From assembly GCA_900548895.1 (NCBI GenBank), contig URLZ01000004.1, forward strand, positions 29,910 through 93,909: a stretch of DNA of 64,000 bases. The letters are read 5' to 3'. A model generated the notes under the pieces. That model did no database searches. It was given only the letters and a program-made list of their open reading frames with translations, and had not been told where the DNA came from. The translations under genes and the position numbers were made by a program. Positions 1 to 7,758 of the stretch are shown in pieces. The stretch is from an uncultured Akkermansia sp. (GTDB lineage Bacteria; Verrucomicrobiota; Verrucomicrobiia; Verrucomicrobiales; Akkermansiaceae). Positions within the stretch are counted from its first letter, which is position 1, and each line of letters starts with the position of its first letter.

Positions 1-268
1 TGTCGAAGAATTCACGCCTGGGCGCAGACCTCAGCCTCATCTCCATGGCGCGGTAGTCGAGGTTGAAACTGAGGTGCTCAATGCCGAGGCGGCGTAGCGC
101 GGCATCAACATCGTCCCCCACCGGAGCCGCGCCCGCTGCGGAGCGCTCGGAGTGCGCGGTTGAACTCTGCTCGGTCTGCACGCAGGCGCTCAAGACCAGA
201 GAACAGAGGGCGAGCGACGCGAGAGAGCGTGCTCCGCGAGGGGGCAGCGGCAGCGTGAGTCTGTTCAT
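1..268 (-). CDS. Partial lipoprotein precursor (N-terminal 89 residues)
   Basis: The reading frame opens at an ATG at 268-266 and runs off the left edge of the window, so only the first 89 residues are visible. A basic start is followed by a hydrophobic stretch ending in LVLSAC, which fits a type II (lipoprotein) signal peptide with the lipidated Cys near residue 28. The rest seen is a Ser/Ala-rich linker and then a charged segment. It lies 27 nt downstream of the GH110 gene on the same strand and may be co-transcribed with it. No function can be assigned from the visible part. Confidence 0.7.
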   Translation of the reverse strand, partial: MNRLTLPLPPRGARSLASLALCSLVLSACVQTEQSSTAHSERSAAGAAPVGDDVDAALRRLGIEHLSFNLDYRAMEMRLRSAPRREFFD

Positions 269-274
269 GGGCGG

Positions 275-310
275 GTGTCAGTGTTTGGATTCGTGTCAGT
301 GTTTGGATTC
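275..310. repeat. Tandem 18-bp duplication at the 3' end of the GH110 gene
   Basis: Two identical 18-bp units (275-292 and 293-310, beginning gtgtcagtgttt) abut. The GH110 stop codon lies in the right-hand unit and the left-hand unit carries an in-frame second copy of the same stop. This looks like a recent slippage duplication of the last codons. Confidence 0.9.
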
Positions 311-2509
311 GATCGTGGCGCCGGCGACGTCCGGCTGCGAACCGGTGCTGTCGAGGGGCTGGGTCTCCATGTCCTCGCAGTGAAGGAAGACGAAGGGGCG
401 GCCGTCGTGCATCGGGGTGTATAGATCATCGAAGACAACCTTGTTGCCGCGGAAGCGCAGACCCTGCGCCGAGATGGCGAAGACGAGCGGAACGCGGTGG
501 CTCAGGAAGGTGTTGTTTTCAATGAGGATGTTGCGGTGATAGCGCTCCGTCTGCTCCTCGGGGCGTCTCACCTCGGGGTAGATGGAGATGATGCCCTCGG
601 TGTAGCCGAAGCTGTTGGTGAGGTTGTGATCAAAGAGGTTGTTGCGGATCGTGAGGTTCAGGCAGCGCCCGCTCTCGTACCACCCCTGCGCATCGCCCGC
701 CAGCAGGATGGCGGAACCGCTCGACCAGATGAAGCGGTTGCCCTCCACGAGGATGGGCTTCGGCGTGGTGAAGAGCGCTCCGCGGGCGCGGTTGTGCCGC
801 ACGGTGTTGCCGTGGAAGGTGACGGAGGGGTACCAGTCTGCATTCTCGAAGGCGTCGCCGACGCCGATGCCCTCACTCAGCGGCTTTTCGAGCGTGATGC
901 GCAGATGCGTCTCATCGGTTTTCGCGACGGAGACGGCGCGGTTGAGTTCGCTCGTGTTCTGAAGAGTGGGGCCGTGGATGAACTGAATGGCTTCGCCGGG
1001 TTGCAGTACCTCAAAGCCGATGGCCTGCGGGTGGCGGTAGCGGCAGATGATTTCCGTCGGGCTGAGCACCTCCTCGATTTCAAGGCTGGTGCTGTGCACG
1101 TTGATGGCGTCATCCATCATCCCCTCGTAGAGGGCGCCGGAGACGTCGATGTGGCCGCGGCAGTTGGAGAAGTGTGTGGCATCGGCCGAGGCCGTGTGCA
1201 TGAAGCCCGGCTTGCGGATGCAGCCGCCGCCGCGAATGGTGATGTCGCCGCTGCGCTGGGCGATGAGGGCCATCCCCATGCTGTCGTGGAAGACAACGTC
1301 GTCCAGCGTGATGCCCTCGCCGCGGTAGATGACCATGCAGGGATGCGGGCGCCAGTAGCTGCGCAGCGTGAGGATATCGCCGACGCTGAGTTTTTTCTCG
1401 GCGGCGTTGACGGGGAAGAGCAGGCGTCGCTCGCCAACCTGTTCGGCCTTGCGGCTCCAGCTGATATCGCCCGATTCACCCGTGGGCACCATGCGACCGT
1501 CGGGGTGAAAGGCAATGGCGTGATTGATGCTGTTGATCCACTGCGCCGGGCCGTCGGATGCCCCGGTGGGCCCGCAGTTGCAGAACTCGCCGTTCTCGAG
1601 CGTCCAGGACGACTCGGGCGTCATCTCGAGCGTCGTACCCTTGTCGCTGATGTCAACGATGCGGCCCTCGGAGTAAAAGGGCGTTGACTGGTCGAAACGG
1701 AGGCCCTTGAGCGTGACGCGCTTGCAGTCCATGACGAGCGCCGGCATCATGAGGCCGTGGGTGATGATGCGGGAGCCCTTGCCGTCCAGCGTGATGTCGT
1801 GCAGATCGATGAGGGGAAGGCCGACGGGGTGGATCTCCTGCTGGTCGTGGTTGGAGGTGTAGATGCTCACGGGCAGCGAGCCCTCGCGGTACAGGTGGTA
1901 TTCGCCCGGTTCAAGCTCGATGGTCACGGCGCAGTTCTGCGCATCGGCGAGAGCTCGGGCCTTGCTGAGCAGTCGGCGCAGCACCGGGCCCGCATCGGCA
2001 TTCTGCCCCGCGTGCAGACCTTCATCGGCGGCTTTCAGGGTGATGCTGCGCGTCGGAGAAGCTCCTTCATCGGCCTGCCGAGCCGAGCCTTCCCAAGCGA
2101 GTTGCTGCCAGTCGAGATTGCGCGCTCCTTCGCTGAGCAGGTAGAGGTGGCTCAGGTGCGAGGCCGAAACGCGGAAAGGCTGATCGGCCCCTCCCTCCCA
2201 CAGCACCTCGCTGCCCGACAAAATGCGGAAGGGAGCACCCTCTCCCTTCGGACTGCGGCCGACGAGCGTTGCACCCTCGACGCGCAGGGGAAGCATGCGG
2301 CGCCCGCTGCGCAGTTGGGCGAGGCCGACAGCCTCCCGGCTGATCGGGCGCGCCTGCTGAGCCGATGCGCCTGCGGAGGCGTCATTCTGCTCGCTGCGGG
2401 GGGACGCGCAGGCCGATGCGGTCGGGAGGGCATCGTGTGAAGTCGTGTTGGCAAGAGCCAGAGCTCCTGTGCTCATCATGAGGGCGGCGGTGAGGTGAGT
2501 GGTTTTCAT
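296..2509 (-). CDS. Secreted GH110-type alpha-1,3-galactosidase (right-handed beta-helix)
   Basis: This 737-residue protein has an N-terminal signal peptide (MKTTHLTAALMMSTGALALA). Its body has the repetitive turn pattern of a right-handed parallel beta-helix, with recurrent short Ile/Val/Asn strands such as TIRNN and LIENN. A GMMDDAINVH motif sits near residues 463-472. An Asp lies exactly 23 residues before the first Asp of this DD pair. From memory, that matches the catalytic Asp triad spacing of GH110 (Asp321, Asp344, Asp345 in the Pseudoalteromonas enzyme). GH110 enzymes remove terminal alpha-1,3-galactose, including from blood-group B and linear Gal-alpha-1,3-Gal glycans. The role would be extracytoplasmic glycan trimming. 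Family call is fairly firm; exact substrate is inference. A generic pectate-lyase-fold protein is the alternative. Confidence 0.8.
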   Translation of the reverse strand: MKTTHLTAALMMSTGALALANTTSHDALPTASACASPRSEQNDASAGASAQQARPISREAVGLAQLRSGRRMLPLRVEGATLVGRSPKGEGAPFRILSGSEVLWEGGADQPFRVSASHLSHLYLLSEGARNLDWQQLAWEGSARQADEGASPTRSITLKAADEGLHAGQNADAGPVLRRLLSKARALADAQNCAVTIELEPGEYHLYREGSLPVSIYTSNHDQQEIHPVGLPLIDLHDITLDGKGSRIITHGLMMPALVMDCKRVTLKGLRFDQSTPFYSEGRIVDISDKGTTLEMTPESSWTLENGEFCNCGPTGASDGPAQWINSINHAIAFHPDGRMVPTGESGDISWSRKAEQVGERRLLFPVNAAEKKLSVGDILTLRSYWRPHPCMVIYRGEGITLDDVVFHDSMGMALIAQRSGDITIRGGGCIRKPGFMHTASADATHFSNCRGHIDVSGALYEGMMDDAINVHSTSLEIEEVLSPTEIICRYRHPQAIGFEVLQPGEAIQFIHGPTLQNTSELNRAVSVAKTDETHLRITLEKPLSEGIGVGDAFENADWYPSVTFHGNTVRHNRARGALFTTPKPILVEGNRFIWSSGSAILLAGDAQGWYESGRCLNLTIRNNLFDHNLTNSFGYTEGIISIYPEVRRPEEQTERYHRNILIENNTFLSHRVPLVFAISAQGLRFRGNKVVFDDLYTPMHDGRPFVFLHCEDMETQPLDSTGSQPDVAGATIESKH

Positions 2510-2599
2510 CCGGTGAGGAAACAGGGAGATTGAAGGCCCGGGGCCTCGCAGGGAAGCGGAAAAGTCGCTCGCAACCGTTGCGGGTGCCCCATTGGGGCT

Positions 2600-2628
2600 A
2601 TCCTGTCACAGCGGGGATGGGTTGTCAA
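2600..2628 (-). promoter_or_regulatory. Predicted promoter for the GH110 gene
   Basis: On the minus strand a perfect TTGACA (2628-2623) is followed after 17 bp by CAGGAT (2605-2600). The -10 is weak. The leader would be about 85 nt. Confidence 0.45.
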
Positions 2629-2816
2629 TGCGGAACGCTGTCATGGCATTCATCTCGGGGAACTCGCGGAAACTCAGGCTAACTTGCCCGTTGATCGCCA
2701 GCATCACCTGATCATCCCGCCTTGCTCCGGCGTGAATCGTCTGAGCTCCCTCTCCTCGTTGGAGAAGGGGGGTAAAGGAAGGAGTGTGCAAAAAGCGCGG
2801 ATTCCGCACTTTAGTC

Positions 2817-2845
2817 TTGCCAACTCGCCTCGGACAAGGTATTCA
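2817..2845 (+). promoter_or_regulatory. Predicted promoter for the small basic protein gene
   Basis: TTGCCA (2817-2822), a 17-bp spacer and TATTCA (2840-2845). Predicted start is near 2852, giving a leader of about 50 nt. Confidence 0.5.
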
Positions 2846-2903
2846 TAAGGCTCCGTTAACCATGAGCGGGCCGGTATGCCCGCTCAGCAACAACACACAT
2901 CAT

Positions 2904-3029
2904 ATGGGTCAACAACACCGCAAGGAGACCAAGCGCTGCCGCCGCACCGCTTACCTCAAGCGCCGCAAGGAGATTGCCAAAAACAGAAAAGCTCCCGCTC
3001 CCCAGCCCGCCCGCAAGGTGGAAGCCTGA
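2904..3029 (+). CDS. Small highly basic conserved protein (41 aa)
   Basis: The 41-residue product begins MGQQHRKETKRCRRTAYLKR and is extremely rich in Lys/Arg, with an Ala/Pro tail. I associate short proteins of this kind with Verrucomicrobiota and relatives, where they are thought to bind RNA or the ribosome; that role is recollection and inference. The start chosen is the ATG at 2904, which gives the family-like N-terminus; upstream in-frame starts would lie in the untranslated leader. It has its own promoter and a strong hairpin terminator, so it is a monocistronic unit that could be highly expressed. Loss of this short gene from an automatic annotation would be easy. Confidence 0.75.
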   Translation: MGQQHRKETKRCRRTAYLKRRKEIAKNRKAPAPQPARKVEA

Positions 3030-3044
3030 GGATCTCCTCTCAAG

Positions 3045-3095
3045 GCGTGCCGGAGTGCCCTTCCGAAAGGCAGGGGCTCCGGCACGCTCGTTTTC
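3045..3095 (+). terminator. Hairpin terminator after the small basic protein gene
   Basis: An 11-bp perfect GC-rich stem (gcgtgccggag at 3045-3055 with ctccggcacgc at 3077-3087) is followed by a T-rich tail (3088-3100). Confidence 0.75.
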
Positions 3096-3225
3096 GGTTT
3101 CCCTCAGGGAGCGAACCATCGTGTGCGGAATGGTCGGATCTTCAGCGGCTCCTTGCTTTTGTGCAGGTGTATCGCGAAAGCCGAAAGACGTAGCCGCGGC
3201 TTCGCGGAACTGAAAAAAAGCAAGC

Positions 3226-3254
3226 TTGACACAACCGCGTGCCTTCTCTATTTG
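3226..3254 (+). promoter_or_regulatory. Distal promoter of the malic enzyme gene
   Basis: Perfect TTGACA (3226-3231), 17-bp spacer, TATTTG (3249-3254). It is one of two tandem candidates upstream of the gene. Confidence 0.5.
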
Positions 3255-3275
3255 TTGTTATGGTAAAATCTTTGC

Positions 3276-3303
3276 TTGCAAAATACCGAATTAGCGTTAT
3301 AAT
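3276..3303 (+). promoter_or_regulatory. Proximal promoter of the malic enzyme gene
   Basis: TTGCAA (3276-3281), 16-bp spacer and a perfect TATAAT (3298-3303). The predicted start is near 3310, about 20 nt before the ATG. Confidence 0.65.
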
Positions 3304-3330
3304 ATCCGCTCACCTGTTTACGAGACTTTC

Positions 3331-4644
3331 ATGAGCAACGATCTGGCCGCAAGAGCCCTTAACTATCACGAGCAGCCCCGACCCGGCAAGTTGGAGGTGC
3401 TGCCCTGCAAGTCCTGTTTTTCGATTGATGACCTCACGCTGGCCTATTCGCCTGGCGTAGCCGAGCCCTGTATGGAGATCGCCCGAGACCCGGCACTGGC
3501 ATCCCGCTACACTGGCAAGAGCAACTTGGTCGGGGTGATCAGCAACGGAACGGCTGTGTTGGGGCTGGGCAATATCGGGGCTCAGGCCGCCAAGCCGGTG
3601 ATGGAGGGCAAGGGCCTTCTCTTCAAGATTTACGCGGACGTGGACGTCTTCGATATCGAACTGGATATCAAGAAACCCGAGACGCTCATCGAGGTGATCA
3701 AGACGATGGAGCCGACCTTCGGCGCCATCAATCTGGAGGATATCAAGGCCCCGGAGTGCTTCATCGTCGAGCAGCGCCTGCGCGAAGAGATGAACATCCC
3801 CGTCTTCCATGATGATCAGCACGGCACGGCTGTGATCTCCGGCGCGGCCCTGCTGAATGCGGCGCACCTGACGGGGCGCCTGCTTCAGGATATGAAGTGC
3901 GTGGTGAGCGGTGCCGGTGCCGCCGGCATTGCCTGCGCGAAGTTTTATATGGCGCTGGGTATCCGCCGCGAGAACATTTTCATGTTTGACTCCAAGGGCC
4001 TGATTCACACCGGCCGCTTGGATCTGCACCCGACGAAGGCGATTTTTGCCCAGAGTGAGGACTGCACGCTGGAAGTGGCGCTCGAGGGAGCGGACATCTT
4101 CCTCGGCCTCTCCAAGAAGGGGCTGCTTAAGCCGGAGATGGTGAAGAGCATGGCGCCGAACCCCATCATTTTCGCTTGCGCGAATCCCGACCCGGAGATC
4201 ACGTATGAGGACGCCAAGGCTGCGCGCCCGGACTGCATCATGGGGTCGGGCCGCAGCGACTGGCCGAATCAGGTGAACAACGTCAGCTGCTTCCCCTACA
4301 TCTTCCGCGCGGCGTTGGACGTGCAGGCCACCAGCATCAACGAGGCGATGAAGATTGCGGCCGCCCGTGCGCTGGCGGATCTGGCTCGCGAGGAGGTGCC
4401 GGCGGAGGTCGTGGCAGCTAATGGCGGCCAGCCCCTCGAATTTGGTCGCGATTACGTGATTCCGAAGCCTTTCGACCCGCGCATGATTGAATACCTCTGC
4501 CCGGCGATTGCCGAGGCCGCGGTCATCTCCGGCGTGGCCCGCTGCCCGATGCCGGACAAGGAAGCCTACAAGCGCGAGCTCAAGCAACGCGTGGCGCGTG
4601 TGCACGAGCGCACGGCCGCGCTCGTGCAGAGCTATCGTGCGTGA
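3331..4644 (+). CDS. Malic enzyme (oxaloacetate-decarboxylating malate dehydrogenase)
   Basis: The 437-residue protein converts malate to pyruvate, CO2 and NAD(P)H in the cytosol, linking C4 acids to pyruvate. Family motifs are visible: the N-terminal malic domain with YSPGVAEPC and SNGTAVLGLGNIG, the metal-site segment DDQHGTAVI near residues 168-176, and a Rossmann GAGAAGIACA loop near 195-204. The length matches the short form and lacks the C-terminal phosphotransacetylase-like domain of MaeB. Cofactor preference cannot be read from sequence by eye. Two tandem promoters precede it and a classical terminator follows, so it is a single-gene unit. Confidence 0.93.
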   Translation: MSNDLAARALNYHEQPRPGKLEVLPCKSCFSIDDLTLAYSPGVAEPCMEIARDPALASRYTGKSNLVGVISNGTAVLGLGNIGAQAAKPVMEGKGLLFKIYADVDVFDIELDIKKPETLIEVIKTMEPTFGAINLEDIKAPECFIVEQRLREEMNIPVFHDDQHGTAVISGAALLNAAHLTGRLLQDMKCVVSGAGAAGIACAKFYMALGIRRENIFMFDSKGLIHTGRLDLHPTKAIFAQSEDCTLEVALEGADIFLGLSKKGLLKPEMVKSMAPNPIIFACANPDPEITYEDAKAARPDCIMGSGRSDWPNQVNNVSCFPYIFRAALDVQATSINEAMKIAAARALADLAREEVPAEVVAANGGQPLEFGRDYVIPKPFDPRMIEYLCPAIAEAAVISGVARCPMPDKEAYKRELKQRVARVHERTAALVQSYRA

Positions 4645-4730
4645 GGGCAGACGGCTGCGGACTCTGCCCTCACGGAGAGATCTGCGGCGACTGCGTTTTT
4701 GGCTGCACGTGACGACAAGATGCGAATTTT

Positions 4731-4768
4731 GGAGCGAGCTCCTGAGCGAAGGGAGCTCGCTCCTTTTT
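4731..4768 (+). terminator. Intrinsic terminator of the malic enzyme gene
   Basis: A perfect 12-bp stem (ggagcgagctcc at 4731-4742 with its complement at 4752-4763) is followed directly by TTTTT. The rest of the gap 4645-5086 contains only the next gene's promoter. Confidence 0.9.
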
Positions 4769-5043
4769 GTCAATAGTCTCCCCGTTGGTCTGCACGAGGC
4801 TTTCCGTCGAAAGACGCGAAACGGGGCCCTTCATCGAAACTCCGCCCCGCTTCACGGCGCCATACCGGCGGATGATGGTTGTTGCCGGCGGCGCCCTCCG
4901 TGCTTTGGAATCCATTACCACGGCGCGCGGGTCCGAGTCCGGCGAGTCGGAGAATTCTGGGAGTCAGCGTTTTTTTCCAATGCAGGGGGTGCTTGACATG
5001 TCCTGCAGTGGTTCTACATGCGATGGTCGCTCCGCCTGTTTGA

Positions 5044-5072
5044 TTGACATCCGAAGCCAAATCCCGTACAAT
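5044..5072 (+). promoter_or_regulatory. Promoter of the acyltransferase gene, very close to its ATG
   Basis: Perfect TTGACA (5044-5049), 17-bp spacer, TACAAT (5067-5072). Only 14 nt separate the -10 from the ATG at 5087, giving a leader of about 8 nt with no Shine-Dalgarno. Confidence 0.75.
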
Positions 5073-5086
5073 CGGCCCGCCTCCTC

Positions 5087-7423
5087 ATGCCTGTTACCGA
5101 GAATAAAAACTTCCTCGCCCACGTCAACAGCCTCAGGGGGCTGGCGATTCTCCTCGTCTTTCTCTTTCACCTCGCTCCCGCCTTCTGTCCGGGCGGCTAC
5201 TACGGCGTCGACGTCTTCTTCGTCATCTCCGGCTACTTCCTCGCCGCCTCCACCCTCGCTCGCATGGAGCAGGGGCGCTTCTCTTGGCGGCACTACTACG
5301 TCGGCAAGCTCAGCCGCCTCGTCCCGAGCGTCCTCGTCCTCGTGGCGCTCGTTACGGCTGCGGGGCTCGTCGTCATGCCCGCCGTCGATCTGGAGAAAAT
5401 CGCCGACCTGGCCCTGAGCCTCTTGGGCGCTCAATCCAACCGCTATTTTGCCGAGCGTGCCCTCGACTACTTCGGAACCGACGTGCGCGATAACCCCCTG
5501 CTGCACACCTGGTACATCTCCGTCTGGATCCAGATCCTCATCGCAGCTCCCCTCGTCTGCCTGCTGCTCTCCCGCCTCCCGCGCGGCATCAGCAGGGCGC
5601 TGCTCCTGCTCGCCGGACTCGCCTCCCTCGCCGTCTTCTTTCAGCGCCTTCTGCCGACCGAACTCGCCGAGCATCTGCCGTCTTTCGTGAAGGACGGCGG
5701 AAGTGCCGGTTCCGTCTACTACATGACCCTCGGCCGCCTCTGGGAAGTCATCGCCGGAGCCCTCCTGTACCTGCTGACGACTGCGCGGCCCTCACCCCGC
5801 CCCTCAGCTCCGCGCACCGAGCTTACAGGCTCCGAGGTTCTGAGTTCCGCCCCTTCGTGCCCGGCTCCGGCCCCGAGCGACGCTTCAGCCTCACGCCCTG
5901 ACCACACGGCTGAAAATAGCCCCAAGCAACCAGTTGGAGGTGAGGCCCTCAGCCCTCAGCGGCCATCCAAGCCGGAGCGGCGCTTCCTGAGCCGCGCTTT
6001 CACCGTCGCGGGGCTCCTGCTGGTGCTGGCTGCTGCCTTCGCGCCGACAGAGAGCCTCGGCGCCGGAGCTGCTGCCCTCGCGGTCTTCGGCACCCTGCTC
6101 ATCGTGCACTTCGGCGGCAAGGTGGGTCTGCAAGGGGGCGGCTCCGTGCCGCTGCTCGCGCAGCTGGGCTCCATCTCCTTCTCCCTCTACCTCGTGCACT
6201 GGCCGCTCATGGCCCTCTGGCGCTACGTCGCCGTCCGTGACTTCCTGCCCTGGGAGTACCCGCTCGTCATCCTGCTGAGCCTCCTGCTCAGCTGGGCTCT
6301 GTACCGCGGCATTGAAAAGCGTCGCTTCCCGCTCCTCGTCATCGTTGCCCTGTGGGTGCTGCTCGGCGCCGCTCTCCTTGCACTGAAGCAGACCCATGGC
6401 CTCTTCGGTCGGCTGCACCCCGAGGCCGACGCACTGCCCCGTGTCTCCGATGACTCCTACGGCGCCTGGCGCTTCGCCTCGCCGGAGAGCTGCGCACCCC
6501 TCCCGGCCTGCCTCAATCCCCTCAGCTGGCACTACGGCGGCTGCGTGCTCGACCAGCAGAGCCCCCACTACGGACGCAGCGCCCTGCTCGCCATCGGCGA
6601 CACATCGCGCCCGCCTGACTTCGTGTTGCTCGGCGACAGCTACGCCAACGCCCTCTACCCCGGCATGGACATCGTGGGCCGCCGCCGCGGGTGGTCCGGC
6701 CTCTTCCTCAACACCTACGTCACCCCCTTCTGGGGACGCAGCAACCGCGAGAACCCGAACCCCGAGGCCCTCTTCACCGAGCAGAAGGCCTTCGCTCTGC
6801 TCGACTGGCTCCGCGCCAGCCCCTCGATTCGCTGCGTCATCATCTATCAGCACTGGTACTGGCGCAAGCGCACCACCAACACCGACTGGAGCGGCGCGCC
6901 CATCGCCCCTGAGGATTCCCTGCGCTTCTACGAAGAGAGCCTGCGCGAGTTCTGCCGCCGCGTGCGCGCCACCGGCAAAGAGCTCGTCCTTGTCATGCCC
7001 ACCCCCGAGGCGGCCGTGCGCGAGCAGACGCGGCTGGGCGAGGCCATTCGCCGCCGCCGCCTCTTCACGGATGACCCCTGGGCCACCTTCGACTGGAGCA
7101 GCGATATGAAGCTCTACCGCCGCTACCACGCCGAAATCTGCGCCATGCTGCGCCGCATGGAGGCCGAAGGCTGCTGCCGCCTGCTCGACCCCGTGCCCAT
7201 CCTCATGCCCGACGGCATCTTCCGCCCCGTTGAAGGACAGCGCCTCCTGCTCTTTGACCACTGCCACCTCTCGGAGGACGGCGCCGTCAAACTGACCGAA
7301 GGCTTCGCCGATGACATCGACGCCATCCTTGCTGCGGCCCGCGGGCAAGCCCCGGCGGACGGGGCCATCCCCGCCGCAGAAACGCAGCCTGATCCTTCGG
7401 CGGCGCCTCGGCCTGCAATGTGA
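5087..7423 (+). CDS. AT3-SGNH fusion O-acyltransferase (OafA/YrhL-like)
   Basis: A 778-residue inner-membrane protein that probably O-acetylates a surface glycan or lipopolysaccharide. The N-terminal acyltransferase-3 domain (about residues 1-440) has the R-x10-H signature (Arg17, His28) and roughly ten membrane segments. It is interrupted near residues 230-305 by a Ser/Pro/Ala-rich linker. The C-terminal extracytoplasmic SGNH domain shows the nucleophile block LLGDSY near residue 515 and the DHCHLS Asp-His block near 722. The usual model is that AT3 brings the acyl group across the membrane and SGNH transfers it. Acceptor glycan unknown; no polysaccharide genes are adjacent. The next gene is convergent. 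Confidence 0.88.
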   Translation: MPVTENKNFLAHVNSLRGLAILLVFLFHLAPAFCPGGYYGVDVFFVISGYFLAASTLARMEQGRFSWRHYYVGKLSRLVPSVLVLVALVTAAGLVVMPAVDLEKIADLALSLLGAQSNRYFAERALDYFGTDVRDNPLLHTWYISVWIQILIAAPLVCLLLSRLPRGISRALLLLAGLASLAVFFQRLLPTELAEHLPSFVKDGGSAGSVYYMTLGRLWEVIAGALLYLLTTARPSPRPSAPRTELTGSEVLSSAPSCPAPAPSDASASRPDHTAENSPKQPVGGEALSPQRPSKPERRFLSRAFTVAGLLLVLAAAFAPTESLGAGAAALAVFGTLLIVHFGGKVGLQGGGSVPLLAQLGSISFSLYLVHWPLMALWRYVAVRDFLPWEYPLVILLSLLLSWALYRGIEKRRFPLLVIVALWVLLGAALLALKQTHGLFGRLHPEADALPRVSDDSYGAWRFASPESCAPLPACLNPLSWHYGGCVLDQQSPHYGRSALLAIGDTSRPPDFVLLGDSYANALYPGMDIVGRRRGWSGLFLNTYVTPFWGRSNRENPNPEALFTEQKAFALLDWLRASPSIRCVIIYQHWYWRKRTTNTDWSGAPIAPEDSLRFYEESLREFCRRVRATGKELVLVMPTPEAAVREQTRLGEAIRRRRLFTDDPWATFDWSSDMKLYRRYHAEICAMLRRMEAEGCCRLLDPVPILMPDGIFRPVEGQRLLLFDHCHLSEDGAVKLTEGFADDIDAILAAARGQAPADGAIPAAETQPDPSAAPRPAM

Positions 7424-7758
7424 GCGAAGCCTCAGCCGGAGCCCGTGGGCGAAGGCTCCGACGGAAACTCGGCCGTGAGCTTCGGCGGAGAACTCATCTG
7501 ACGCGTTTTCCCCCTGCTCGGAACTCTCTCGAGCCTTGGGTGGTCTCTTGAGCCGGGGGTGCTCTCCGGGCTTCGCTCGCGGAGGAGTTTTTGGGAATGG
7601 AGCAAGGGAGAGGGGCGCCGAGGGCTGCGCTCTCTGCATCCTCCGTTCCGCTGCCTGCCGCCGTCCGCTGCGACACCGCGATCGCTGCGGCGCCACTGTG
7701 ATACCAACGGTGATATTGAGCCCGTCAGAGGGCTGCGGCAGCCGTCGGCGCTACGGCC
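7424..7758. other. Intergenic region between convergent acyltransferase and MATE genes
   Basis: No gene was recognised. A short inverted repeat (cggagcc / ggctccg, about 7437-7460) could help terminate transcription, but it has no T tract. Confidence 0.4.

Larger units (their letters stand above)
2510..2903. other. Intergenic region between divergent GH110 and small basic protein genes
   Basis: It carries divergent promoters at 2600-2628 and 2817-2845. A hairpin-prone segment near 2746-2785 (ctccctctcc / ggagaagggg) resembles one at about 37690-37725. I see no convincing gene: a 67-codon minus-strand frame (2606-2809) crosses the hairpin and lacks a protein-like composition. Confidence 0.5.

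Noticed and set aside
497-1687. A 396-codon plus-strand open frame opposite the GH110 gene
   Set aside because: Ala/Val/Asp/Gly-rich translation without domains; it is the high-GC antisense shadow of a well-supported gene.
2606-2809. A 67-codon minus-strand frame before the small basic protein gene
   Set aside because: Its middle is a hairpin-prone repeat-like segment also seen near 37.7 kb, and it overlaps the promoters of both neighbours.
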